Source of the DNA: Hevea brasiliensis
Taxonomy: Eukaryota; Streptophyta; Magnoliopsida; Malpighiales; Euphorbiaceae
Direction: 5' to 3'
Assembly (NCBI RefSeq): GCF_030052815.1
Contig: NC_079505.1
Span: 68,532,324-68,596,323 of the forward strand
DNA: 64,000 nucleotides
The notes under the pieces were generated by a model, which was given only the letters and a program-made list of their open reading frames with translations, was not told the origin of the DNA and ran no database searches. This document shows positions 27,308 to 39,306 of the stretch, in pieces. Made by a program: the position numbers and the translations under genes. Position 1 is the first letter of the stretch. Each line of letters begins with the position of its first letter.

Positions 27308-27590
27308 TTTATTTAATTATTAAAAAGGAAACTTTGATCTTCAGATTCTATTTTAAAAAAAAATAATTAATTTAAAAAGATCTTAAACTTAGTTTTTTTT
27401 TTTTAATTTTATCTGAAAATTTTAATTTTAGAATTAAATATTAATTTTATCATTAGGAAGGAAACTTTTTATTTTTAATTTTATCATAAAATATTTTTTA
27501 TTTAATTATTAAAAAGGAAACTTTGATCTTTAGATTCTGTTTAAATTAAAAAAAAATAATTTAAAAAAATCTTGATTGAATAGTAAGAAA
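27308..27590. repeat. Direct duplication with ~189-bp spacing
   Basis: The phrase TTTAATTATTAAAAAGGAAA followed by CTTTGATCTT occurs at about 27312 and again at about 27501, with similar AT-rich flanks. It looks like a local duplication of intergenic DNA. Confidence 0.7.
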
Positions 27591-27904
27591 GAACTTCATA
27601 CACACCATGAATTATCATACGCCTACTTCTTCAGAAGTGATCTTGGTAGATTGAACAAAGAGTTTGAGGGAGACGAAAGAGATTTTATTTATTCGTATTA
27701 AAAGATTTTTTTATTAAAAATAAAATGAAATTTTCAGATAAAATCTACTGACTTTAGGATTATTTTTGCAATTAAGTGAAGATTACATAACTATTTGGTG
27801 AAGAAGTGATTGATCAAAACACTATTAAATCAAATCGATAATGAGATTGACTGTGGAAATATTTGGGATTTAAACAAGAAAAGAAATCACCACCCGTGAG
27901 ATGA

Positions 27905-28115
27905 TCTTAGACCACCTGGAGCCACGTGGGATGATCCTAATGGACTGCCAATTTGTGTCGTTTCTCAATTTAATTACGAAGGAAACGTCAAAAGAGGATA
28001 CGTGGATACATTGCAAATCAGTACAAACTACAAGCAAACCAACGTACCAGACAAACCTAGTTGACACGTTCACATTATCCAAGCGTGGAATTGAGCATAC
28101 ACGTGTCAAGGTTAA
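27905..28115. promoter_or_regulatory. Cluster of ACGT-core (G-box/ABRE-like) motifs
   Basis: Within about 190 bases there are a perfect G-box palindrome CCACGTGG (27922-27929), AACGTCA (about 27984), TACGTGGA (27999-28006), GACACGTT (about 28063) and ACACGTGTC (about 28099-28107). The block is GC-richer than the AT-rich DNA around it. It lies 1.3-1.6 kb upstream of the DIN10/RFS6-type gene. Stress and ABA control of raffinose-family genes through such elements is known, but the link to this gene is inferred from position only. Confidence 0.45.
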
Positions 28116-28159
28116 CACCATTATTTCATAGAATAACCGAGAAGCGAGAAACCTCATGT

Positions 28160-29040
28160 GATTATTGGTACAGCCGTCGGAGGCGAGATATTATATAGTA
28201 TAATTATAATTTTATGTTAATATTTAATATAAAATAATAAATTAATTATAAAATAATAATTAAATATAAGATAATAATTATTATTTAAAATTTTTTTAAT
28301 TTATTATAATTTAATTATTATTTTATAATTAATTCATGACTTTATACAGAACATCTTATATAAAATCACTATTATATAATATAATTTTTCATCATTGCCA
28401 AAGAGCCTAACTGAAAATGATATTTTTTAAAAAAATTATTTTTTAAGATATGAAAAGATTATTAATTATTTTTTATTTTAATTAAATTAATTATTTTTTA
28501 ATAATATATCATTTAATTTATATATTTAATTTTATGTTATTTATTTTTTAATTTTTCAATAAGTTTAAATTAATTTTTTTATTAATGATACAGTTCATAC
28601 AAATTTTTGTGAGTATAGATTTATAAAAAAGACAATAAATAAATTAGAAGTGCATTGAAATAATATTAGCAAATATTATATCAAATTAATTAAGAAAAAG
28701 AACATAAATTTACAAATAATTTAATTTTTTTATATAAAATATAGATAATAATTAATAATAATAAATTAATTATATAATTATATAAATATTATTAATTAAT
28801 ATAATTATAAAATTATATTTTTATTTATAATGTATAATTATAATATTATTATATTTGATAATATTATCTTTAATTAAAATTTTTTATTATAATCCTTAAA
28901 TTGCCAAACCAAATGAATCCCATAATTATTGAATTAATTATATGTTTTAGGAAGCTGTATCAAGAATATATATATTTAAATATCGAAAGAAATTATTATT
29001 ACAGAATTAAATAATAAAAGACATTCCTGAGTTATTGTAG
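28160..29040. other. Very AT-rich spacer with dyad-symmetric stretches
   Basis: TATAATTATAATT-type sequence forms long, imperfect self-complementary stretches around 28190-28390 and 28740-28880. Nothing codes here. It may be an old MITE, but ends and target duplications cannot be defined in such low-complexity DNA. Confidence 0.4.
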
Positions 29041-29187
29041 AACGTGTCTGGCCAATAAAAATCATTTCTTTGCTGCTGGCAATGGATAAGCTGCGCGAAT
29101 GAAGTCGAGAGGAACACCAGGTTGCAGAGATACGCAAGAAATGATTTCAATTTCTTGTTACAGTATCAATCCTTTTTGAATTCCCCC

Positions 29188-29195
29188 TATAAATA
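29188..29195 (+). promoter_or_regulatory. TATA box of the DIN10/RFS6-type gene
   Basis: TATAAATA follows a C-run and precedes a pyrimidine-rich leader (CTCTCTCTGCTGTC at about 29231), where transcription probably begins. The distance to the start codon is about 300 bases and includes a 5'UTR intron. Confidence 0.6.
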
Positions 29196-29361
29196 TCAAC
29201 CATTTACCTGCAATCCAATCATCCATTGGGCTCTCTCTGCTGTCTGTTCTCTTCACATCTCAAGAGCAACCAGTAACCAGCTCTCTGTTTTCCATCTATA
29301 CCTATACCTGTTTGGTTTCCCAGAAAATTTTAGTTGCTGATTCTTTTTGTTTGTTTCTTGG

Positions 29362-29480
29362 GTAATCGGTATTAAGGTAGCTTACGAGCTCATTGTGTTA
29401 TTAATTATGATCCATTTCTTTTTTTTTTTTTTGAAATATTTTCGTTTTTTAAGTGTATATTGTTTTGTTTATGATTGCAG
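29362..29480 (+). other. 5'UTR intron of the DIN10/RFS6-type gene
   Basis: A donor at 29362 (G|GTAATC), or alternatively 29377 (AAG|GTAGCT), pairs with a T-rich tract and the acceptor ATTGCAG at 29474-29480, just 13 bases before the ATG. The frame happens to stay open through this intron, giving a false N-terminal extension of 49 codons. Confidence 0.55.
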
Positions 29481-29493
29481 AGAAGCACCCACG

Positions 29494-32102
29494 ATGACGA
29501 TCAAACCGGTGGTTCGGATCCATGACAGGAAACTAATTGTGAAAGATCGTACGATCGTGAGTGGAGTACCGGACAATGTGATACCAACATCCGGTGATTC
29601 CTCCGGTTCCGTCGAAGGGGTCTTTCTGGGAGCTGTTTTCAATGAAGAAAACAGTCGCCAAGTGGTGCCTTTGGGCACTTTACGGGAAGTCCGGTTCATG
29701 GCCTGCTTCCGGTTCAAGCTTTACTGGATGGCCCAGAAAATGGGAGATCACGGGAGGGACATTCCTCTGGAGACGCAATTTTTGCTAGTCGAGACTAAGG
29801 ATGGTTCCCAACTCGAATCCGACTACGGAAACGAAGAGAATCAGATAATTTACACAGTTTTCCTTCCTTTGATTGAAGGATCTTTTAGAGCTTCTTTGCA
29901 GGGAAACATGAACGACGAGCTCGAGCTCTGTTTGGAAAGCGGCGACCCTGAAACCAAAGCGTCGTCGTTTTCGAACTCTTTGTTCATTCACGCCGGTACA
30001 GATCCGTTTGGTACGATTGCAGATGCAATAAGATCAGTTAAGTTACATTTAAAAACTTTCCGTCAACGGCACGAGAAAAAATTGCCTGGGATCGTAGACT
30101 ATTTCGGATGGTGCACCTGGGATGCATTTTACCATGAAGTGACTCAAGAAGGAGTGGAGGCTGGGCTCGATAGTTTAGCCGCCGGTGGGACACCTCCAAA
30201 ATTCGTGATCATCGACGATGGATGGCAATCAGTTGGTGGCGACCCACAGGAGGAAACCGACGAGAACAAACAGCAGCAGTTGCTTAGGTTGACTGGAATC
30301 GAAGAAAATTCGAAATTCCAAAAGAAAGATGAACCAATGGTAGGGATAAAGAATATCGTAAACATCGCGAAACAGAAGCACGGGTTGAAATACGTGTATG
30401 TATGGCACGCTATTACCGGATACTGGGGTGGGGTTCGGCCGGGAGTGAAGGAAATGGAGGAATACGGGTCGTTGATGAAGTATCCGATGATTTCAAAGGG
30501 AGTGTTGGAAAATGATCCAACATGGAACACTGATATAATGAAGGTGCAGGGATTGGGGTTGATGGATCCTAAGAGCGTGTACAAATTCTACGATAAATTG
30601 CATAGTTATCTGGCTTCTGCGGGTATAGATGGGGTTAAGGTGGACGTGCAGTGCATATTGGAGACGCTGGGTGGTGGTTTGGGAGGAAGGGTAGAGTTGA
30701 CTAGGCAGTATCATCAGGCTCTTGATGCGTCTGTGGCCAGGAACTTCCCTGATAATGGCTGCATTGCTTGCATGAGTCATAATACTGATGCATTGTATTG
30801 GTGAGTGTTTTTTTTTTTTCTCCTTTAATTAGTTAATGATTGAAGAATGAAGAATTTTTATGGGGTTCTTATTTATCTGATGTGGGCATATGGAACAGCT
30901 CGAAACAAACGGCGGTGGTGAGAGCATCAGATGATTTCTTCCCACGGGATCCAGTTTCACACACAATCCATATAGCAGCAGTGGCATATAACAGTGTTTT
31001 TCTAGGAGAAATCATGCAGCCTGATTGGGATATGTTCCATTCCCTCCATTCAGCTGCTGAATATCATGCATCTGCCAGGGCTATCAGCGGTGGCCCTGTC
31101 TATGTGAGGTATTGAGCTTCGATTGTGTTCGAACGTGTGACTCCTTTTAATGCTTTTAGTATTAGTACTGTGTTTTGCTAATTGTTATGAACCTTTTTTA
31201 CGATGAGTAGTGATGAGCCTCGCAAGCACGACTTTAAGGTACTAAAGAAGCTGGTCCTGCCTGATGGGTCTATTCTTCGTGCCCGTTTGCCTGGCCGCCC
31301 TACCCGTGACTGTTTGTTCTCTGACCCCTCACGCGATGGTGTTAGGTAAGACATTATGACATCCCCTGCCTTTCGGATTCTAAAATTATGCTCTTGCAGT
31401 TTGTTAATAAAACTCTTCTTTGATTGCAGCTTGTTGAAGATATGGAACATGAACAAATATACAGGAGTTCTAGGAGTTTACAATTGCCAAGGTGCGGCCT
31501 GGAACAGTGTTGAAAGGAAGAATACTTTCCACCAAACCAACTCTGATGCTTTAACTGGACCCATCAAGGGCCGTGATGTCCATCTCATTGCTGAAGCAGC
31601 CACAGATTCCGACTGGAACGGTGACTGTGCTGTCTACTGCCACCGGACTGGTGAAATTACCATTCTCCCTTATAATTCAGCCTTGCCGGTGTCACTCAAA
31701 GTCCTTGAGCATGACATCTTCACTGTGACACCCATCAAGGTTTTAGCACCTGGGTTTAGCCTCGCACCTTTTGGGCTCATTGACATGTACAACGCTGGTG
31801 GAGCCATTGAGGTGCTTAAGTATGAAGTGAAAGAAGGAGCAAAACTATCAGAGCTTGATGAAAACAGTGCTGCGAGTGATGGAAGGGTGGAGAATTGCAG
31901 TGGTGAAATAGTAGGTAAAATTTGCATGGAGGTTAAAGGGTGTGGCAACTTTGGTGTTTATTCGTCTACGAGACCAAGTAGCTGCACTGTGGACTCCAAT
32001 GTGGTTGATTTTGCGTACGATTCGTCAGCTGGATTGGTTACTTTTAGCTTGGATGGCTTGCCTGAAGAGGGTAAACTTCATACCGTTGAGGTTGAATTGT
32101 AG
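29494..32102 (+). CDS. GH36 seed-imbibition / raffinose-synthase-like protein, 774 aa, 4 coding exons
   Basis: Coding exons are 29494-30800, 30899-31108, 31211-31345 and 31430-32102. All introns are GT-AG and the phases agree. The protein starts MTIKPVVRI and follows the plant DIN10/RFS6 type throughout (about 750 aa is usual). Visible motifs include [10 protein letters not shown], the DDGWQ motif near residue 245, and GVKVDVQ with the presumed nucleophile Asp near 380. RASDD near 445 is the presumed acid/base, followed by PDWDMFHS and [12 protein letters not shown]. Members are called galactinol-sucrose galactosyltransferase 6, but some relatives act as alkaline alpha-galactosidases on raffinose, so the substrate is not settled by sequence. 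No signal peptide is seen, which fits a cytosolic or plastid-associated enzyme. DIN10-type genes respond to dark and sugar starvation. The ATG at 29494 is chosen because similarity begins exactly there. Confidence 0.9.
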
Positions 32103-34845
32103 ATTAATATTTTACTAGGGTTGGTAGATCATGAAGGGCTGGATGTGGGCAGATGCTAGGCAATTTGGGGATTATTATGGAAATAATTACCATTTCCCCT
32201 CTCAATTTTCTTCTATTTTTGGCCTAAAGAGTTCATGTAACGTATTAATTGGAGGGGAAGATTCCAGTAAAGTTTCTTTTATGTACTAGTTATAAATTAC
32301 TGCATTGTTGTGTTATAATCATGTGGTTAACCAATCTGTGCCTCTGTTGTTAAGTCATTAAAGAAATTGGAATCATCAACACCGCACATTGTCAACATTT
32401 TATGATGACTTCCCGTTTTCGATTGATCAAGTGAAACCAGCACGTTCTAAAACAGACCTAAAGTTGCTTTCTTCACATTTTTGGTTGCAAACATCCTTCC
32501 TCAAATTTTCACAGATAAAATGATGTAAACTAATGTACCAATCAGAAAAGGAATTCTTATTGAGATTCGATTTATTATGAACTAAATATTTAATAAGTGA
32601 GTTTTATCATATTTTGTGTCTTAGGTATACTGCAGATCAATTAGTATCATCAGAAAAGGAAATTCTTGCCAGATTCGGTGTATTATAGATTATATATTTA
32701 AAAAGTGAATTCTATTATATTTTGTATTTTGAGTATATGGTAGATTAGGTTTACACAAGAAAAATCCATCAAGTTCCAATGCCTATGAATTCTTCCATAT
32801 ATTGCCAAATCAGAAAATACTTCGATTGCCTTTGTTTCCATGACTAAACTCGTCATGTCATTTGCAAAAGATTTGTCGAAAACGGTCTGTTGCTCAAGAT
32901 GGAAAGGTTCTTTGCTCAAGAAAAAATTTCAATTATCGAGCAAGATTCAAGAAAGCGGCAATTGCAGAACAGAATATGGGATAAAACTTTCTTCTGGCGT
33001 TCACCATTGGAGAATGGAATGTATAGCTGCAGGGTCCCTGCGTCTACTCCTTTAACTTCTGCTTTTGTTGGAAAATTACTTTTAATCAAACTCAAAAGTT
33101 GTGTAACTTTAACAGCAACTTATCAAAAATTTGATTCTGACAAGCCATTATCAGCTAAGAAGATATTGACTGGGCCTTTCTCATTCTACAATTTCAAGTC
33201 TAGTTTTTCCCTGTTGTCGTTTCAAGATCTTGACAACATTTTTAACATTGCTTGAGTTAGATTTTTAAGCATCTGTCCACATCCCATATTCCAAATTTTA
33301 CGTCACCGTTTGGAGAACTATTCTCAAGTAATTCTTTGACCTTCTAACCTATAGGAATCCAAAATGGGATTCATGTACATCACCAGCAAAACTCAAGCAC
33401 AGTCTAATCACTACCCGAAAACACAAAAATCCCATCTTTTCTTCGCTAATATTAGTTCTGAAAATGGAATATCAATATTCAAGATGCACTGGAAGGAATC
33501 ATTGTTTTTGTTTTGGGGTTTGTATAGTAAACCCTTGTTCATTGAGCTTGGTTGTCCAATTGTTTGTTGTGTCTATTCATGGTGCTGGTGGCTTGATATT
33601 CCATTGCCATCTGCAAAGCGCATGTGGATGGGGGCTAAAAAAATTGCTCGACATTAATTCTTTTTCTTCCTATAGGTTGCTTTGGGAATTATTTTATCAA
33701 TAATAAGGGCTGAAGATGCTCAACAGATGTTCATGTCTATAACCTTGAGAGGATATTGCAGATCTCTAGTTGTTTGAGAGCAGTAAACCCAAAGAAAGCA
33801 AAAGGTATGAAACGTGGTAGCTGCAATCTGCGGGTGAACTGAGCACTGTTAACATTTATATTAGATTACTAACAGATTCTTTTTAGGCTGGGAGGGATTA
33901 GGAATTGCCCACTTGTAGTCAAGCTTCACATTTTTCAAAATCATATAAATATTTGTTCATTCCTCTACTGGTAGCAAATTTTCAGCGTACAGTGTGTAGT
34001 TTTATAGCAAATGCAATTGTTCAGAACTTGAAAGGTTTTGTACCATGACTAAGCCATAAGTGTAAACCTGCAAACATCATTTGCTCTTCAAATGACTTGG
34101 TTCTGTTCGAATGTCTGGAAGTTCGAATACACTATGTCGTTTTGCTTAAGGACTTTATCAATGATCATGATCAAAATTTTGAGATAAAGAATCTGTAATC
34201 TATAGATATAAGTTTGTTATATTCCATGTATGCTTATCCACCAAATAGGGTTCTTCACAACATCTAGTTTTAAAGCAAGTTCAATGTGGATGAGAGTAGC
34301 AAACTATCTCCTCAGCATACAAAGGTAAGTAACAGTACTTATACACTTGATGAAGGACTGATGAATGTCTATACCCATCTCCTCAGCAACAGGATAGAAA
34401 GGTGCACTGTAGGCCAGAAAGACATCAAAGGCTACAAAAATTTTAAAACTAAGATGGTAGATAAGCCCTAAGATAACCTTTCTTCAAACAGATTGGACTG
34501 GAAATTCATCATACTAACTGTTTGCATTCTTCAGTTTTTGGCTAAAGGACATCCATGCCAATATTTACATGACAGATAAATGAGATAAACTCATGAAATA
34601 CCCTAAGAAAAGCTGATAACCCTTTTCCCAATAAATTGAACATCTCCAATAACTAACAAATTTCTTCATAAATTGCCAATTTCAAAACATTGTTTGGTCT
34701 TGACAAGTAAACTGCAGCACTTCCATATGCAAAATCTAGCAAAAATCATAGGCCTAGATAGGTAAGTGCACTAAACCATAACAGTCCTCCTGGTTGCCTA
34801 TGACTTCATGACTAAATTCCTCATCATCCTACTCTTTGTGCATTG
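32103..34845. other. 3' flank of the GH36 gene and convergent spacer
   Basis: The first ~230 bases are probably the 3'UTR. A 107-bp tandem duplication lies at 32541-32750. A 121-codon frame at 32890-33255 and others up to 33700 have no recognisable domain, and no splice-consistent gene could be built. The SNAP43-like gene converges from the right. Transcribed non-coding sequence is possible but not shown. Confidence 0.5.
32541..32750. repeat. 107-bp tandem duplication downstream of the GH36 gene
   Basis: ATCAGAAAAGGAATTCTT at 32541 recurs at 32648 as ATCAGAAAAGGAAATTCTT. The following bases (AGATTCG, GTGTATTAT/TTTATTATG, AAGTGA, ATATTTTGT) also match in order, with small changes. Confidence 0.8.
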
Positions 34846-37800
34846 TTATTGGTTCCCAAACAATTCCATCTCTAGTTGAGCAAATTCATCATCCTCTTGC
34901 TTCTGTTGTTGTGACTCATCTTCAACTAGTTGCAGTTCCAATTGTCGACCAAATTCATCATCATCTTGCTTTTCATGATGTTCAAGCTGTTGCCCTTGTG
35001 CTGGAGTGGTGTGCTGGTTCAATCCTGTTTGCTGATAGAATGCTTCTCTTTGGAAATTCCAGGACCCTGTGATGTTCTCCACTACATCTCCAATCAATTC
35101 TTTATCATCTGTTATGTGCTGTATATTTTGGACGTCTACCACTTTGCTGGCCTCTTTCAAAAGAAATTAAGTTGCTTAATAGTGTGAAGATAATGTGGGA
35201 TTCCAAAAATTGCTGAAGCTATGTGAAAGAATAATCTGACATTTTTTTCTTTTCAAAATTTTGTCAAATTCCATCCACAGTAATTACATAAATAGATGCA
35301 TAATTATCCTATAATTGCTAAACTAGAGGGGGATGTGGGAATGAAGTGAAAACAATGAACATACCTTGGATGGCTTGCTTCTTGGCCTCTGCATATTCTG
35401 TTGATGTTTTCTTCAGTGTGTTAAAATCTAATTCCATACCCTGGTATATGGAAGAGTAAGAAAATGAGCCACGTGTTCAATCGACAAACTTATTTGAAGA
35501 GGACCAACAAGAAGAAAATCATAGGATCTAGAAGGAAGAATATAAATAATTATATAAATAGTCTGATTATTATGAACTGAAAAGAAAGAACATTTCAAAA
35601 AATCTGATAACTGATCTATTGAAACCTGAAACCTCTCCATTCTTGCTGTTAGTATTTAAATTACAAGCAGTATTACCCAACCAGTTTAATAATTAAATAA
35701 CATTTCATAGGTCTACTGGCTGGATCAGCCAGGCTCAAAACTTTGAGCAGATGAGATTTAGTGTCTGGAAATATCTCAAATAGAAAAAATGATATATGCA
35801 TACCACAAGGTGGAATGATTAGAAGTTCAGAACATTGAAATTTGATCGGAAGTTGAAGTACTTTTCATGCTCAACCGCAACTATATTGAACATTGACATT
35901 GGATTAAAATTGCAGCTATTTTTGTTAAGCCAACTCTTGATAACATATATAGCTGGCTGTGCATTTGAGAGCCATAGATTTCATGTTGTATACTTTATTA
36001 CCACAAGAACTTGTAACTTACCAAGTCCATGTGGAGGAATTGTTCAATGCGAGTATTAGCAAATAACCTGTCAAGAGGAAAGCAATAAAACAATAATAAG
36101 ATGCACATCAGAGGTAGTTGAAATCAGGAAAAATATGTTCAAGCATGAGTGTATATAGGTATGTATGTCAGAAGCATACTTCTTATATGCAAGTTGCACA
36201 CGGGCATTCTGCAACTCTGTGAGTTGATTCACTGTCTGAGAAACAGAGGCTGCATTTAAGTCCACAAACCCAAAGAGAAAGACGTTCTTCTCCAGCATTC
36301 TGTTGACCAATGTGGGTACAACTTTTATACCCTGCTCTTTTGCATCAATGACAAGGATCTTAAGTTTCTTCAGTTCTCCTGTCAGATTAGACATGGAAGA
36401 AAGATGAATGGGAAAAATAAAGGACAAGTTTTAGCAAGCATATAACTCAATTACTAAAGATTCAACATAATTAAAACAAATAAGAAGCCTCCAAAAGGGG
36501 GAAAAAAGCCAATAAGCATGTTCAAATTGTAATTATGAACCTAAAATCAACTGATGAAAGAAAATTCATCATATTGATGTTGTAAACACAGTGAGGAAAA
36601 CTTTTTTCCCCTGCTGAATACAAGGTAAGGGTGATGGCAGATTTTGTGAAACTAATATCGAATAAATCACAACAATGCTCAGTTACCCCCTTATCAAACA
36701 AATTGTAAAAGTTCAAATTTACATTATAATACCAGTATGTGTTAATGGAATAATGGGCCAAAAGCCACACAGATACTCTCTAATAAACAATTTTTATGTC
36801 TAACATAAACAGTCAAAGAATTAATTAAAAAGCCAAATTGTATATCATTTTCCTTCCATAAATGTAAAGAAAGTAGAAAAATCACTTCACATTATGAATG
36901 ATAGACAGTTATCAAAATAAATTCTCAACTCCAAGCTCACACAATATAAGTTTCATGCAGTAAATACAAACTTACCAAGAGAGAGATAGATTTTAAAAGG
37001 AGGCTTGAATGGTTGAGTCTCATATAGGCAGTAAAGGCAATATAGCCCACCTAGTCTTTTAGACAAAGAACCAGTACTGACCATGTAACCTGCAAATCAT
37101 TACATGCAAGGAAGCAATGCATAAGCAGAAAATAAAGAAAACATAGAATGCAAACTTCCAACGTAAAAACATGCACCAAATGCCAAATAGCTTTATGGAT
37201 ATCATTATCTGAATTAACTCTCTTTATGGCTAAATCTAATGGGCTATCATTTTGATAGGATTGCCAAGATCACAGGAGAAAGCAATGTAGACTGAAACTT
37301 AAATAACAAATTTAACTTTAAATACAAGGTAGAAACTGAACAGAAAATGTTCGCACTAAATCAAGACTTAAGGTAATTAGTTCATATAATTTAATCCCCA
37401 AAGAGAGGAAAAAAAAAAGGTTCGCACTGTAAAAAGCTGCTGTTACATTGTTTTGGATTAAAATTATCCATTCGGGGTTAAAAAAATGTCTAACCTACTG
37501 AATATCAGAACCTTGCACTGCTTTATACCAAGAAAAGTATTGTGGTTGAGAAATACATTTACAACCAATGAACAAACTATGGAATTAATTTCATCACTAA
37601 GAAAATATAAAGGAAAGAAAGTGTTTGCACAAAAGAAAAGGGGCCAACAGGGTTATTTGCCAGTAAAAATTAGAAAGAAAAGTTAAGGCAAAGACGAAAA
37701 AAGTCAAAAGATGACATTGGCTAAGGGCATAAAGGAATAACTTGATGGCCTAAACTAGAATATAAAGTAAAACAAAGTAGACCACTGGTAGGGAAAAGGG

Positions 37801-38326
37801 GTTAATAATATGGAAATAAGATGTTCAAATGATTAATATTTACCAAAAAATAAGAATCACAAAGCTCTTCTATTCACCTGAATCAGCAATGCCACTATCC
37901 CCCCAACAATAATTTCATATAATTACAAGAAACACATATTCACTAAAATTCTAGCTATGAAATTAATAGCACATAATAATTTAGCATAGAGATATGAAAA
38001 TTAAGAGGGAAAGAGCTTACCTATAGTATGAGCATACAGTGATTGCATAAAGAAAGCCATATTGGTGGAAGGAATAGCGTCAAAGATATAAGTGAACTTC
38101 CTAGCGAGCCACACTTTCTTCATATCAGCAAAAGTTGTTGATTCACCCTGGAAGCACCAAAACTCCAAAATTGTTAATCAAAACAATTAAAAATACCAAA
38201 AAAAAAAAATTGTGAGGAGAAGAAAAAATCCAAACACGTGGAAAAAAACTAAAGCAACAACCAATAGACCTCAACAAATTCATTTATGAGCTCATCAATG
38301 TCCTGCTTGAATGGAGACAGACCCAT
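34846..38326 (-). CDS. SNAP43/SNAPC1-like subunit of the snRNA-activating protein complex, 7 coding exons, 308 aa
   Basis: Coding exons (minus strand, in order): 38270-38326, 38021-38147, 36976-37089, 36180-36378, 36022-36067, 35365-35440, 34846-35153. The joined length is 927 nt, phases are consistent and introns are GT-AG. The protein begins MGLSPFKQDIDELI. It continues through the SNAP43 core (TTFADMKKVWLARKF, FFMQSLYAHTIGY, GGLYCLYCLYETQPFKPPF and LQNARVQLAYKK), with SKVVDVQNIQHI near residue 210. It ends in an acidic, glutamine-rich tail (QQQKQEDDEFAQLEMELFG). Family knowledge: SNAPc binds the upstream element of snRNA genes and recruits Pol II or Pol III in the nucleus. The weakest junction is the first donor (GAG|GTCTAT). 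A 5'UTR intron ending at CTTCAG just upstream is likely. Confidence 0.85.
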
Positions 38327-38640
38327 TTGAGAATTGAAGATTTCTGAAATTGCAAAATCGAAGCGCTTGCTTATAGCAGACTGAAGAGAAAGAAAAACAA
38401 CGATAAAGGGTTTAAGCTAAAGCAGGTAATCAATTAGAGGATTTAATATCGACGATTAGGGATTTTCTGATCGGAGATTCACCGTTGGCTACAATTGAAC
38501 GAACAGCGGCCGTGAGTGTGGAGTCAGGCTGAAAAATTTGAGAGAGAATTTCTTCTTCAGATGAGGGGACAGGAATTTAAATTTAAGGAATTTTTGAAGG
38601 AAACACCGTTGTATTCTTAAATACAAAACGGTTGCCGTTA
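38327..38640 (-). promoter_or_regulatory. 5'UTR and proximal promoter of the SNAP43-like gene
   Basis: The leader appears to contain an intron. Its donor lies near 38481 (AACG|GTGAATC read on the minus strand), and its acceptor TTCAG lies about 45 bases upstream of the ATG. Further out, CACCGTTGTATT and AATACAAAACGGTTG form an imperfect dyad at about 38604-38634 with AACGG cores. Such cores bind MYB factors, but a role here is only a possibility. Confidence 0.4.
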
Positions 38641-38659
38641 TCATCTTATTTTTGGACTC

Positions 38660-39306
38660 TGAGGCTGAGGTCCATTCTTATTATTAATGCGGACCACAAA
38701 GCCCACACACAAACAAGCCCACCACAAGGCCCAATGAAATGTGTAAGGATTTTGAAAATTTTCTTTTGTTGGAGAATGATTTTTATGAATTTTTATTAAA
38801 AATAATGCATCATATATCTATTAAAAAAATAATTTTTATGAACTATAAAGAACGAAATTTATATTATTATGAGTGATAGCATACATACATTAGATGTTCC
38901 ATAAAAAAAAAAATTATTGTTTTATGTTTATTTGATTTTTAAGTGTGTTAAGAGATATGTTGTGATTTTCAGTTTTTTAGTTTCCTTTTAAAAAGACAAG
39001 TGAAAACGGGTTCGATTAATACAATTGATTTTTATTTTTCTCAATTTATCTGAAATCGTTTGTAAAACCCAAAACAAAGAACATAAAAACGTTAAAACTT
39101 GGATTCTCATTTTCTATTTTCTGATTATACACTCATGTATACCTCCTTTGCCTGGCTCACACTTTCCTTTTCTCTGTTTACGTAATATTCAGTGTGGCTA
39201 CTCTCTTCCTCCACAAGTCCAGCTGTCCTCAACATTTCTTCTTATTTTATGGTGAAATTTCAATTTGATTTTTAATTTGTGTACATTAATTTTAATATAT
39301 TTATTA
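38660..39306. other. Spacer upstream of the SNAP43-like gene
   Basis: This is ordinary AT-rich spacer with no coding region or repeat structure that I recognise. It ends at the TA target site of the Stowaway-like element. Confidence 0.5.

Larger units (their letters stand above)
20760..27869. other. Long AT-rich spacer, no gene recognised
   Basis: More than 7 kb of AT-rich sequence contains TA microsatellites (about 22790-22808, 25265-25280 and 25541-25565) and small duplications listed separately. Short frames at 21190-21390 (plus) and 24544-24768 (minus) have no domain I recognise and no exon context. The patch at 26030-26200 is less AT-rich but reads as non-coding on both strands. Confidence 0.55.

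Noticed and set aside
27870..28157. Overlapping frames of 76 and 95 codons on both strands
   Set aside because: No domain; the openness reflects locally higher GC in a motif-rich upstream block.
29347..29493. In-frame N-terminal extension of the GH36 protein
   Set aside because: It runs through a T-rich stretch ending in a good acceptor (ATTGCAG), which is best explained as a 5'UTR intron. Similarity to the family begins at MTIKPVV.
32840..33703. Frames of 71-121 codons downstream of the GH36 gene
   Set aside because: Overlapping frames without recognisable domains, splice partners or codon bias. Kept only as a remark in the spacer entry.
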